Below are positions 8,565-15,500 of a stretch of DNA of 23,459 nucleotides, in pieces. Every line of letters starts with the position of its first letter. Position 1 is the stretch's first letter. The notes below the pieces were generated by a model, which saw only the letters and a program-made list of their open reading frames with translations, was not told the DNA's origin and made no database searches. The stretch comes from a virus. The position numbers were made by a program, and so were the translations under genes. Location: the IMG/VR virus record IMGVR_UViG_3300025767_000128, positions 1-23,459 of that record, one strand, 5' to 3'.

Positions 8565-8572
8565 TATTTATA
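8565..8572 (+). promoter_or_regulatory. TATTTATA box, possible phage late promoter element
   Basis: Part of TTGATATTTATA (8561-8572), a 12-mer repeated exactly at 10601-10612. Here it is followed by AAGG and lies 36 bases before the ATG at 8609. A weak TAAGG/CCTTA inverted repeat (8571-8575 with 8587-8591) overlaps its end. Confidence 0.4.
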
Positions 8573-8596
8573 AGGGATTGAAAATACCTTAAAACG

Positions 8597-8603
8597 AAGG
8601 GAG
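8597..8603 (+). promoter_or_regulatory. Shine-Dalgarno-like AAGGGAG, unusual in this window
   Basis: AAGGGAG sits 5 bases before the ATG at 8609. Almost no other start here has a purine-rich Shine-Dalgarno sequence, as expected for Bacteroidota, where such sites contribute little. This gene may therefore be translated differently from its neighbours. Confidence 0.5.
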
Positions 8604-8608
8604 ATTAT

Positions 8609-9010
8609 ATGAAAACACAACTACTGTGTACATTTACTACAAAAGAGGGGTTACAAAAGACTTTGCAAGATATCAGAGAGACTTATGTGATTGTCTACAA
8701 CTATATCTATATTCTTCAGAATAAATCCAATTTGGATGAATTGTATATTACATATAATATCAATACTGAATATAAACCCACACAACCTTTAGATGATACA
8801 ATTTTGATTCACCGAAAAAAAGAATCAAATACTTTATACACTATTAATGCTCTTAATCAATTGGTAAAAGAAGAAAATGGTGGAGTATTAGATAAGACTT
8901 TTGTGGTTGATTGGCAAAAATTTAAGAATTCCATTATACTTACTAATACGGAAGGTACAAAACGAATTCAAACGAGAATATTCGAGGTTATAGAATTTAA
9001 TCAAAATTAA
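8609..9010 (+). CDS. Unknown 133-aa protein upstream of the lysin
   Basis: A 133-aa protein without recognisable motifs. The N-terminal half is Tyr/Ile-rich with a 'YVIVYNYIYILQNK' strand and 'ELYITYNINTEY', followed by 'NTLYTINALNQLVKEENGG', then 'VDWQKFKNSIILTNTEGTKR' and a strand-rich end. The 'LYTINALN.L' and 'VDW..YKN.ILL' patterns recall small uncharacterised proteins found widely in marine myoviruses, but I know no function for them. It is preceded by a TATTTATA box and a real Shine-Dalgarno sequence, both unusual, and followed 9 bases later by the lysin gene, so the two are probably co-expressed late. Confidence 0.6.
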   Translation: MKTQLLCTFTTKEGLQKTLQDIRETYVIVYNYIYILQNKSNLDELYITYNINTEYKPTQPLDDTILIHRKKESNTLYTINALNQLVKEENGGVLDKTFVVDWQKFKNSIILTNTEGTKRIQTRIFEVIEFNQN

Positions 9011-9019
9011 AATTAAACT

Positions 9020-9835
9020 ATGCTACTAAAAATTGGTTCAAAGGGAGATGTTGTAAAACAAGTACAGAAAGTAATTGGTTCTGGTGCGGATGGTATCTTC
9101 GGAAGTGGAACTGCTGAAGCAGTTAAAAAATGGCAAGCAGCAAATGGATTACCTGCTGATGGAATCGTAGGTCCTGCTACTCTTGCAAAAATGGGAATTA
9201 AAGTTGAGGCAGCTTCTGCACCAACCCCAAACAATGCACCATCTGCGGATGCTAAATACTCAAAAGATAAAATCAAAGCGGTAATTGAGAAAAAAGGATA
9301 CAAATGGTTCGAAGGTGATTACAACCTAAACATCGTTGGTGTTCGTAATTCAGATACCGGTACAAAAGTAACCAACGCATTTGATGACAAGATTACTGTA
9401 TCTTATCAGGTAAATGGTGAGTGGGTATATAAAGAGTGGATGAACACAACTGACCCTGGTACAAAAGGTGTTAAGGAATACCATAACGCAGCAGGTGTTG
9501 CTCGTTTGGTTCCAGGTCAATATATTAATTCACACGGATTAGGAATGCACCAAGGAAAATATGAAGCTCTTAAACAATTCGGTAAAGTAAAAGTTTTCAG
9601 AGATGCTAACAGAGATATGAACTACGATGAAACCAAAATCCAAGAGGGTGTATTTGGAATCAACATTCACAAAGCTGGTGCTAACTCAACTTATGTAGAG
9701 AACTGGTCTGAAGGATGTCAAGTATTCAAAAAAGCAGCTGATTTCGAAGAGTTTATGGTAATCGCTAGAAAGGCAGCATCTGTTGGAAATTCTAAATTCA
9801 CTTATACTTTGATTGATTCTAAAGATATTGCATAA
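9020..9835 (+). CDS. Peptidoglycan-binding lysin candidate with a YkuD-like His/Cys motif
   Basis: A 271-aa protein. Residues 3-57 are a PG_binding_1 domain ('GSKGDVVKQVQKVIGSGADG', 'FGSGTAEAVKKWQ', 'GIVGPATLAKMG'). An Ala/Pro linker follows (about 63-75). The C-terminal part ends in 'GINIHKAG' with H217 and 'NWSEGCQVF' with S230-E-G-C233. A His and a Ser-x-Gly-Cys spaced like this resemble the H..S(H/x)GC catalytic core of YkuD/L,D-transpeptidase-type enzymes and related phage wall hydrolases. No signal peptide is present, so release would need a holin or another pathway. It could alternatively be a virion-borne wall enzyme. It overlaps the next tiny ORF by one base (TAATG). The binding domain is certain; the catalytic class is inferred from the motif. 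Confidence 0.7.
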   Translation: MLLKIGSKGDVVKQVQKVIGSGADGIFGSGTAEAVKKWQAANGLPADGIVGPATLAKMGIKVEAASAPTPNNAPSADAKYSKDKIKAVIEKKGYKWFEGDYNLNIVGVRNSDTGTKVTNAFDDKITVSYQVNGEWVYKEWMNTTDPGTKGVKEYHNAAGVARLVPGQYINSHGLGMHQGKYEALKQFGKVKVFRDANRDMNYDETKIQEGVFGINIHKAGANSTYVENWSEGCQVFKKAADFEEFMVIARKAASVGNSKFTYTLIDSKDIA

Positions 9836-9900
9836 TGAAGTGGAAAGAAATCTGGTTCAGATTGAAAGTAGCGTTTTTTGAAACACTACAAATGTGGTAA
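9835..9900 (+). CDS. 21-aa amphipathic peptide coupled to the lysin gene
   Basis: An ORF that starts in the lysin stop codon (TAATG) and reads MKWKEIWFRLKVAFFETLQM plus a final Trp. Trp, Phe, Ile and Leu alternate with Lys and Arg, giving an amphipathic, membrane-active character. It ends 4 bases before the terminator stem. Coupling and position suggest a role with the lysin, but the ORF is so short that it may be chance. Confidence 0.35.
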   Translation: MKWKEIWFRLKVAFFETLQMW

Positions 9901-9904
9901 GATG

Positions 9905-9933
9905 AAAGGGGAGACGAAAGTTTCCCCTTTTTT
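9905..9933 (+). terminator. Rho-independent terminator after the lysin operon
   Basis: AAAGGGGA (9905-9912) pairs with TCCCCTTT (9923-9930) around a 10-base loop and runs into a T tract (9928-9933). It closes the virion/lysis transcript; the next promoter begins 2 bases later. It is the only strong intrinsic terminator I see in the window. Confidence 0.85.
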
Positions 9934-9934
9934 A

Positions 9935-9966
9935 TTTGGATATATCAAATCTTTTTTGTATATTAG
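9935..9966 (+). promoter_or_regulatory. Bacteroidota-type promoter (P3) for the HEAGH protein gene
   Basis: TTTG 9935-9938, 20-bp spacer with CAAA and a T-tract, and TATATTAG 9959-9966 (one mismatch to TAnnTTTG). It lies directly behind the terminator. The ATG is 22 bases downstream. Confidence 0.7.
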
Positions 9967-9988
9967 TTTCGTAATAGATTAAAGATAT

Positions 9989-10378
9989 ATGAATCCATAC
10001 CCTAACGATTTCCAAAAAGTTGTTGACTACCTCAAAGAAAGAGGAATTTATGTTCAGTTATCCACTTCTACTAATTTCTTTGGTGGTGGTGTTAATCTTA
10101 TCAATATCCATCACCGATATAACTTAGAAAAGAATGGATTGTTCGCTCTTCTTCACGAAGCTGGACACTCACTCCAAAATACCGAAGTTTATGGTCCGAA
10201 TCACTATAAGAGAATTGATGATGGGGAACAACCTACTAAGTTCAATATGTATCGATTTATGAATGAGGTGGATGCTTGGGATAGAGGTGAGAGATTGGCT
10301 GAGGAATTGGGAATTCAGTTAAATAAGAAAGATTTTGTAAAATCCAAAGAGGAAGCTCTCTTAACTTATTATTGTTAA
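9989..10378 (+). CDS. Small zinc metallopeptidase-like protein (HEAGH)
   Basis: A 129-aa protein with 'LLHEAGHSLQN': H56-E57-A-G-H60 is the gluzincin/ImmA-type zinc motif. E93 in 'FMNEVDAWDRGERLAEELG' is a good candidate for the third ligand, with the 'NE..AWDR' pattern seen in small stand-alone metallopeptidases of phages and bacteria. No signal peptide is present, so it acts in the cytoplasm. ImmA-like enzymes cleave repressors, so a role against a host or prophage regulator is possible, but no HTH domain is fused here. The gene is a monocistronic cassette between promoter P3 and promoter P4. Family type is well supported; substrate unknown. Confidence 0.75.
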   Translation: MNPYPNDFQKVVDYLKERGIYVQLSTSTNFFGGGVNLINIHHRYNLEKNGLFALLHEAGHSLQNTEVYGPNHYKRIDDGEQPTKFNMYRFMNEVDAWDRGERLAEELGIQLNKKDFVKSKEEALLTYYC

Positions 10379-10398
10379 AAAATATTTTTTACAAAAGG

Positions 10399-10430
10399 TT
10401 TGGTAATTCCAAATCTTTTTTGTATATTTG
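10399..10430 (+). promoter_or_regulatory. Bacteroidota-type promoter (P4) with perfect TTTGG/CCAAA dyad
   Basis: TTTG 10399-10402, 20-bp spacer, TATATTTG 10423-10430. TTTGG-TAATT-CCAAA (10399-10413) is a perfect dyad over the -33 region. The ATG of the 54-aa ORF is 9 bases downstream of the -7 box. Confidence 0.85.
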
Positions 10431-10439
10431 TAAAACTAT

Positions 10440-10604
10440 ATGAAAAATCAAAAACCAATTTGTGTGGACTTGGATGGAATGGGAGATTTCAGTCGATTTC
10501 CATCGCCGGAAAAAAAAGAAAAAAAGAGTTTGGTAATACCGAATTTTTTTCGTATCTTTGTATCAAATAAATCCAAAGAACCCACTAAAAACTCGGTTTT
10601 TTGA
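10440..10604 (+). CDS. 54-aa ORF with a HAD-like N-terminus, possibly a gene remnant
   Basis: The ORF begins MKNQKPICVDLDGMGDF. 'KPICVDLDG' is typical of the first motif (DxDG) of HAD-superfamily phosphatases, where the first Asp is the nucleophile. After about 20 residues the resemblance stops and the rest is a Lys/Ser/Pro-rich tail whose DNA contains promoter P5. HAD enzymes are normally 150 aa or more. The best reading is a decayed or truncated HAD gene whose promoter and start survive, or a small peptide of new function. It lies directly behind P4, so it is probably transcribed. Confidence 0.4.
   Translation: MKNQKPICVDLDGMGDFSRFPSPEKKEKKSLVIPNFFRIFVSNKSKEPTKNSVF
10529..10560 (+). promoter_or_regulatory. 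Bacteroidota-type promoter (P5) for the SSB-UvsX operon
   Basis: TTTG 10529-10532, 20-bp spacer, TATCTTTG 10553-10560. GGTAATACC lies over the dyad position. It is embedded in the 54-aa ORF and leaves a leader of about 115 bases before the SSB start at 10680. Confidence 0.85.
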
Positions 10605-10632
10605 TATTTATATAAGGTGTAGGAAAGACACC
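10605..10632 (+). promoter_or_regulatory. TATTTATA box and small hairpin in the SSB leader
   Basis: TTGATATTTATA (10601-10612) repeats the element at 8561-8572. It is followed by GGTGT (10616-10620) and ACACC (10628-10632), a 5-bp stem with a 7-base loop. The region could be a second (late) promoter plus an RNA structure. T4 gene 32 is known to be autoregulated through structure in its leader; that this leader works the same way is only inference. Confidence 0.35.
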
Positions 10633-10679
10633 ATAATAAAACCATTAAACAAATATAAACACTTAAAACTTAAACAATT

Positions 10680-11498
10680 ATGGCTATTAACTTAGACGCA
10701 ATCCGTGGACGCTTGAACAAGCTCCAAAACACTGGAACTACAAAGAACAACCTTTGGAAACCATCACCAGGGAAAACACAAGTACGAATCGTTCCCTACA
10801 AGTTCAACAAAGAAAACCCTTTCATTGAACTTTATTTCCACTACAACATTAACAACAAATCTTATCTTTCACCGATGTCCTTTGGGCGTCCTGACCCCAT
10901 TGTCGAATTTGCTGACAAACTGAAGCGAATGGGTGATAAGGAGGATTGGAAAGCAGCCAAAAAAATGGAGCCAAAACTCCGTACTTTTGTACCTGTAATC
11001 GTTCGTGGTGAAGAGAATGAAGGTGTAAAGTTTTGGGGATTTGGTAAGACCGTTTACCAAGAACTATTGGGTTACATCGCTGACCCAGATTACGGAGATA
11101 TCACCGACCCACAAGTTGGACGAGATATCACCATCGATTATGTATCGGCCGAAGAAGCAGGAACATCTTACCCTGTAACTACCATCCGTATGAAGCCAAA
11201 AGAAACTGCACTTTCTGAAGATTCAGCAGCACTTCAAAACTTTTTGGATAATCAGACAAACATTACTGATATCTACCAAGAACTTTCTTACGCTGAATTG
11301 AAAAGTGTATTGGAAGGTTGGTTGAATCCAACTGGTGAAGAAGGTGAAGAGAGTGTAACTGAACAAACTCTTTCAGCACCCACATCAACACCAGCACCCC
11401 AAGCGGTAGCAGCACCTGCACCTCAAGCAGTTCCTGTTGAGGACCGTAAAAAAATGGATGATGTGGCATCTGCATTTGATGACCTATTCAACAACTAA
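10680..11498 (+). CDS. Single-stranded DNA-binding protein, gp32-like
   Basis: A 272-aa protein that coats ssDNA during replication and recombination. The N-terminus 'INLDAIRGRLNKLQ' is followed by 'WKPSPGKTQVRIVPYKFN' and 'PFIELYFHYNI', the OB-fold opening typical of T4-like SSBs, then 'FWGFGKTVYQELLGYI' and 'DPDYGDITD'. The zinc-finger region of T4 gp32 is missing: the protein has no cysteine. A Pro/Ala-rich linker (about 232-256) leads to an acidic tip 'DDVASAFDDLFNN', the usual docking site for replication partners. Length fits T4 gp32 (301 aa) without the zinc module. It is the first gene after P5 and is followed 12 bases later by uvsX, as expected for functional partners. Confidence 0.88.
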   Translation: MAINLDAIRGRLNKLQNTGTTKNNLWKPSPGKTQVRIVPYKFNKENPFIELYFHYNINNKSYLSPMSFGRPDPIVEFADKLKRMGDKEDWKAAKKMEPKLRTFVPVIVRGEENEGVKFWGFGKTVYQELLGYIADPDYGDITDPQVGRDITIDYVSAEEAGTSYPVTTIRMKPKETALSEDSAALQNFLDNQTNITDIYQELSYAELKSVLEGWLNPTGEEGEESVTEQTLSAPTSTPAPQAVAAPAPQAVPVEDRKKMDDVASAFDDLFNN

Positions 11499-11510
11499 TA
11501 AGTTACATTT

Positions 11511-12632
11511 ATGGCAAAAACAACTAAAGAAGGTGATTTAGCTAATATCTTAGCTGAATCCCTTAACAAACAAGCTAAAGACCAAAAAGTAGCATTCTTT
11601 TTGGATGGTGGGGATGCACCCACCGATGTAACCGGTTGGGTATCAACTGGAGCATCAATGTTGGATGTTGCCATTTCTAATCGCCCTTATGGTGGATTGC
11701 CTGTTGGTAGAATCACCGAAATTACTGGACTAGAACAATCTGGAAAATCATTAGTATCTGCTCACCTCCTTGCTGAAACACAAAAGCAAGGTGGTGTAGC
11801 GGTACTCATCGATACCGAAAATGCGGTAAGTAGAGAGTTCTTGGAAGTAATCGGTGTAGATGTATCTAAATTACTATATGTAGCAGCTGAAACTGTGGAA
11901 CAATGTTTCGCATATACTGAAACCATTATTGAAAAAGTACGAGTTGCATCGAAAGATAAGATGGTTACTATCGTAGTGGATTCAGTTGCAGCAGCATCAA
12001 CTGAAAAGGAGATGGAAGCTGATTATGGTAAGGATGGATACGCTACGGATAAGGCAATCATCATCTCAAAGGCAATGCGTAAAATCACTAACTTAATTGG
12101 TAGACAGAAAATCACTTTGGTTTTCACAAACCAATTAAGACAGAAGATGAACGCAATGCCATTCTCCGACCCTTGGACTACTTCTGGTGGTAAAGCAATC
12201 GCTTTCCACGCATCGGTTCGTTTGAGATTGAAGAGTATGGGAACTATTAAGGTGAAAGAAAGTAGTGGTGATAGAATTGTTGGTATCAAAGTAAGGTGTC
12301 AGGTTGTTAAAAACCGAATGGGACCACCACTTCGTTCCGCAGATTTCGATATATTCTTCGATAGAGGAATTGATAACTATGGAGCTTGGCTAGCAATGAT
12401 GAAGGATAACAAAATCCTTACTCAGGGTGGAGCTTGGTACACATATGTGGATATTGAAACTGGTGAAGAATTCAAATTCCAAGCCAAAGATTTTCCTGAA
12501 TTGATGCAAACCAACAAAGAGTTGGAGGAGCAGATTTACAAAAGAATTTGTGAAGCAACTATTCTACAATACAAAAAAGATTCATTGGATACCGATAATT
12601 TGGTAACCGATTCAGAAGTAATTGGAGATTAA
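11511..12632 (+). CDS. uvsX: UvsX/RecA-type recombinase
   Basis: A 373-aa protein with the RecA core. Walker A is 'GLEQSGKS' at 73-80, followed by 'LIDTENAVS' and the Walker B strand 'MVTIVVDSVAAAS'. 'TLVFTNQLRQKM' and 'TTSGGKAIAFHASVRLRLK' are the L1/L2-side DNA-binding regions, in the order seen in RecA and UvsX. It forms filaments on ssDNA and drives strand invasion, which starts recombination-dependent replication in T4-like phages. Length lies between RecA (352) and T4 UvsX (391). It follows the SSB by 12 bases with a TAAGTTA element before the ATG. No UvsY-like mediator is recognisable nearby. The assignment is secure at the RecA/UvsX level. Confidence 0.92.
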   Translation: MAKTTKEGDLANILAESLNKQAKDQKVAFFLDGGDAPTDVTGWVSTGASMLDVAISNRPYGGLPVGRITEITGLEQSGKSLVSAHLLAETQKQGGVAVLIDTENAVSREFLEVIGVDVSKLLYVAAETVEQCFAYTETIIEKVRVASKDKMVTIVVDSVAAASTEKEMEADYGKDGYATDKAIIISKAMRKITNLIGRQKITLVFTNQLRQKMNAMPFSDPWTTSGGKAIAFHASVRLRLKSMGTIKVKESSGDRIVGIKVRCQVVKNRMGPPLRSADFDIFFDRGIDNYGAWLAMMKDNKILTQGGAWYTYVDIETGEEFKFQAKDFPELMQTNKELEEQIYKRICEATILQYKKDSLDTDNLVTDSEVIGD

Positions 12633-12645
12633 AAAATAATAAGTT

Positions 12646-12897
12646 ATGAGTAAATTAGCAAACATGCTACGAACATCTGCGGAAGCAGATAAAGCAAAAG
12701 CACTCCTTACATTGGAGTTGTTGGAGAACCATCCAGCCGGAATTGGTGACCATTCTACAAAAGATTTCTACGAAAACGCTGAAGAAGCACTTCAGATGTT
12801 GGTAGATGCTGATGATAGATTGGAAGCAATTGATAAATATCTTTCTGGAAACACTGGATTGATTAACGGACATGGTTATACTACAACAACAACATAA
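12646..12897 (+). CDS. Small acidic protein between uvsX and the nuclease
   Basis: An 83-aa, mostly helical protein with no match I recognise. 'LLTLELLENHPAGIGDHSTK' and 'FYENAEEALQMLVDADDRLE' suggest two or three helices, followed by a Gly/Thr tail ending in a Thr run. The start lies in a TAAGTTATG context and its stop overlaps the next start (TAATG), so it is translated together with the 5' nuclease. Position between recombinase and nuclease suggests a replication or recombination accessory role, for example a mediator, but there is no sequence proof. It could also be a tiny filler protein. Confidence 0.65.
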   Translation: MSKLANMLRTSAEADKAKALLTLELLENHPAGIGDHSTKDFYENAEEALQMLVDADDRLEAIDKYLSGNTGLINGHGYTTTTT

Positions 12898-13943
12898 TGA
12901 AAGCACTCTACAAAGATATCCTCAACGAAGTTAGTGAGGAACACAAAACCAATCATCTTCGTGAAAGGAATAGTAGAGTTCTTGTTATTGATGGACTAAA
13001 TACCTTCATCCGTAGCTGGACAACCAACCCCACAATGAATGAGGATGGTGACCATACGGGTGGAGTTATTGGTTCATTAAAATCAATTGGATTCCAAATC
13101 AGAGAATTTAACCCAACAAGAGTTATTGTAACTTTTGATGGTAAAGATGGTTCTAAATCAAGAAAAAAAATCCACGAAGGATACAAAGCTGATAGAGCTA
13201 AAAACCGATTTCGAGTCAATCGTGCCTATGGGGATATGATGACGGAGGAGGAAGAAAAGTTATCTATGAGGCAGCAATTCGTTTGGTTAAACGATATGTT
13301 GGATTATCTACCAGTTCAAACAATGATTTATGATGGGATTGAAGCAGATGACACTATTGCATATCTTACACAACATACTCAATATGAGTTAGATGGTGAG
13401 GTGGTTATTGTATCAACTGATAAAGATTTCCTACAATTAGTTTCTGATAAAGTTAGTGTTTTTTCACCAACTAAAAAGAAAATGTATAATAGACAGGTTG
13501 TATTTGATGAGTTTGGAATCTGGCCACAAAACCTTCTTTTGTATAGAACTTTGGATGGTGATAAATCCGATAACATACCAGGCATCAAAGGATGTGGTAT
13601 TAAAACCCTTTTGAAGAGATTTCCTGAGCTTTCGGAAGATAGACTAATCACACATGATGAATTATTCCAATTGTGTGAGGATAAACAGGGAAAGATTAAA
13701 CTCTATACTGATATCTTAGAAGCAAAAGACCAACTTTTGATGAATAAGAGATTAATGGAGTTAGATGAACCACATATTCCAACTGAAAAGAAACTAAAGA
13801 TATTAGATAGATTCAGAGAAGATGATGTTGAATTTAACAAACTTGATTTCTTACGAGTTGGGGCAAAATACAAAGTTCTCCAAAATTGGCGGGACATTAA
13901 CGATTGGTTACAATCAACATTTCACAATATTATTACAAAATAA
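12897..13943 (+). CDS. 5'-3' exonuclease / RNase H of the FEN family
   Basis: A 348-aa protein with the acidic metal sites of FEN/5' nucleases: D32 in 'VLVIDGLNTF', D81 in 'VTFDGKDG', E149/D151/D152 in 'GIEADDTIAYL', D175 and D177 in 'STDKDFLQL', and D220/D222/D225 in 'LDGDKSDNIPG'. The helix-hairpin-helix 'IPGIKGCGIKTL' follows. 'SKSRKKIHEGYKADR' is the helical arch. It removes RNA primers and flaps from lagging strands, the job of T4 Rnh or the Pol I 5' domain. Since the polymerase at 4374 has no such domain, this protein probably supplies the activity in trans. It starts within the preceding stop codon and ends just before promoter P6. Confidence 0.88.
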   Translation: MKALYKDILNEVSEEHKTNHLRERNSRVLVIDGLNTFIRSWTTNPTMNEDGDHTGGVIGSLKSIGFQIREFNPTRVIVTFDGKDGSKSRKKIHEGYKADRAKNRFRVNRAYGDMMTEEEEKLSMRQQFVWLNDMLDYLPVQTMIYDGIEADDTIAYLTQHTQYELDGEVVIVSTDKDFLQLVSDKVSVFSPTKKKMYNRQVVFDEFGIWPQNLLLYRTLDGDKSDNIPGIKGCGIKTLLKRFPELSEDRLITHDELFQLCEDKQGKIKLYTDILEAKDQLLMNKRLMELDEPHIPTEKKLKILDRFREDDVEFNKLDFLRVGAKYKVLQNWRDINDWLQSTFHNIITK

Positions 13944-13944
13944 T

Positions 13945-13975
13945 TTTGATAACTCACAAATTTTTAGTATCTTTG
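13945..13975 (+). promoter_or_regulatory. Bacteroidota-type promoter (P6) for the helicase gene
   Basis: TTTG 13945-13948, 19-bp spacer, TATCTTTG 13968-13975. It begins 2 bases after the nuclease stop codon; the helicase ATG is 21 bases downstream of the -7 box. Confidence 0.85.
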
Positions 13976-13996
13976 TGAACTCAAATTAAGTTATAG

Positions 13997-15355
13997 ATGC
14001 AAGATATAGATACATTATCCAAATACGGACAATCCTTTCAGACGAAGGTGTTATCAACATTGATAACCGATGTCCGTTTATTGGATACACTTAATGAGAT
14101 TATCCATCCTAAGTTTTTTGAATCCGAATCTAATAAGTGGATTTTAGATGAAATCGTTAATTACTATAACGAATTCAAAAAGCCACCAACTTTAGATGTG
14201 TTCAAAGTAGAACTATCTAAGATGGATGATAAGGCATTTCAAAAAAGAATTGTTGACCAACTAAAGTTAGTTTTTACTCAGGTTGGTGATTCGGATTTGG
14301 AATATGTTAAAAAAGAGTTTTCTAATTTTTGTATCAATCAGAATATAAAACAAGCAATCGTTCAATCGGTTGATTTATTGAAAGCAGGTTCTTATGATAG
14401 AATCAAAGAGTTGGTAGATAAAGCAATGAAAGTTGGTGTAGATACCGAAATGGGACATGATTATGTTCTTGATTTTATGGATAGAACTGAAGAAATCAAT
14501 CGTAATACTGTACCAACTAATTGGGAATGTATTAACGAATTGATGGATGGTGGATTGGGACCTGGCGAATTGGGGGTAGTGGTAGCACCTTCTGGGGTTG
14601 GAAAGACTTGGGTACTATGTGCATTGGGAGCAGCCGCTGTGAAAGCTGGACTTAATGTGGTACACTATTCTTTGGAACTTTCAGAACACTATGTGGGACA
14701 GAGATACGATACCGTCTTTACTCAAATTCCATCAGTAGATGTGAAAGATAAGAAAGAAGAGGTATTGGATAAAATCAAACGATTGAAAGGTAAACTTTTA
14801 ATCAAATACTTCCCACCTAAAGGTGTATCTGCTAAAAAGGTAGAAGCTCACATTGAGAAGATGATTGCAGCTGGTAATAGACCTGATTTAATCATTATCG
14901 ATTACGCTGACCTTCTACTTTCTCACTCCAACAAATCCGATTCAACTTATGGTGAGCAAGGTGGTGTTTACATTGAGTTGAGAGGTATGAGTGGTGAGTT
15001 GAGAATTCCAATTTGGACAGCATCCCAAACCAATCGTTCAGGTATTGATTCTGAAGTTATCGAAGCGGATAAGATTGCAGATTCTTACGCTAAGGTAATG
15101 AACGCTGACTTCATTATGAGTGTGAGTAGAAAATCAAAAGATAAGTTGAACAATACTGCCAGATTCCACATTATGAAGAATCGTTTTGGACCAGATGGGA
15201 TTACCTTCCCATCAAAGATGGATACCAACAAAGGATTCATTGAGGTTTACGATGGTAATTCATCGGATGGAATCATCACACAAAAAGAATCCGCAAATGG
15301 AGAAGCTGTTGAGAAAAAACTACTTCACAAAAAGTATGTTGAAAACTTCGGATAA
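13997..15355 (+). CDS. Replicative DNA helicase, DnaB/gp41-like
   Basis: A 452-aa protein with a helical N-terminal domain (about 1-120; 'HPKFFESESNKWILDEIVNY' is the DnaB-N pattern) and a RecA-like ATPase domain. Walker A is A197-P-S-G-V-G-K203-T204. 'VHYSLELSEHYVGQRY' is the H1a-like region, 'LIIIDYADLL' is Walker B, and 'IWTASQTNRSG' is the sensor segment with the conserved Gln. The hexamer unwinds DNA ahead of the fork, 5'-3', and recruits primase. Length fits T4 gp41 (475). No primase is seen in the window. It has its own promoter (P6), and a ~145-base gap follows before the next gene. Confidence 0.9.
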   Translation: MQDIDTLSKYGQSFQTKVLSTLITDVRLLDTLNEIIHPKFFESESNKWILDEIVNYYNEFKKPPTLDVFKVELSKMDDKAFQKRIVDQLKLVFTQVGDSDLEYVKKEFSNFCINQNIKQAIVQSVDLLKAGSYDRIKELVDKAMKVGVDTEMGHDYVLDFMDRTEEINRNTVPTNWECINELMDGGLGPGELGVVVAPSGVGKTWVLCALGAAAVKAGLNVVHYSLELSEHYVGQRYDTVFTQIPSVDVKDKKEEVLDKIKRLKGKLLIKYFPPKGVSAKKVEAHIEKMIAAGNRPDLIIIDYADLLLSHSNKSDSTYGEQGGVYIELRGMSGELRIPIWTASQTNRSGIDSEVIEADKIADSYAKVMNADFIMSVSRKSKDKLNNTARFHIMKNRFGPDGITFPSKMDTNKGFIEVYDGNSSDGIITQKESANGEAVEKKLLHKKYVENFG

Positions 15356-15500
15356 GTATCAAAATTTGTAAAACCTACCAAAAAGAAAAAACCAAAAATT
15401 TAACTTTGTAAATGGATTTTTTTTCTCATATATACAATAGTTATAATCACCCAACTTAAAAAAGAGTTGGTAAATCTAATAATTAAAAATAATAAAATTT
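15356..15500 (+). promoter_or_regulatory. Leader/intergenic region before the histone-like gene
   Basis: A gap of 145 bases. It holds a weak promoter-like series: TTTG 15405-15408, a T-tract, then TATATACA 15429-15436 at the usual 20-bp spacing, a poor match to TAnnTTTG. Another box, TAACTTTG at 15401-15408, has no -33 partner at a suitable distance. Further on, CCAACT (15451-15456) can pair with AGTTGG (15465-15470) in a hairpin without a T-run, so it is more likely a leader structure than a terminator. Confidence 0.35.

Noticed and set aside
15186-15371. 61-codon + frame at the end of the helicase gene
   Set aside because: Out-of-frame shadow of the helicase; no support of its own.
15401-15408. 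TAACTTTG as a -7 box
   Set aside because: No TTTG lies 19-20 bp upstream (the nearest is 32 bp away) and the characteristic spacer is missing.
15451-15470. CCAACT/AGTTGG hairpin as a terminator
   Set aside because: No T-run follows the stem; kept only as part of a leader region.
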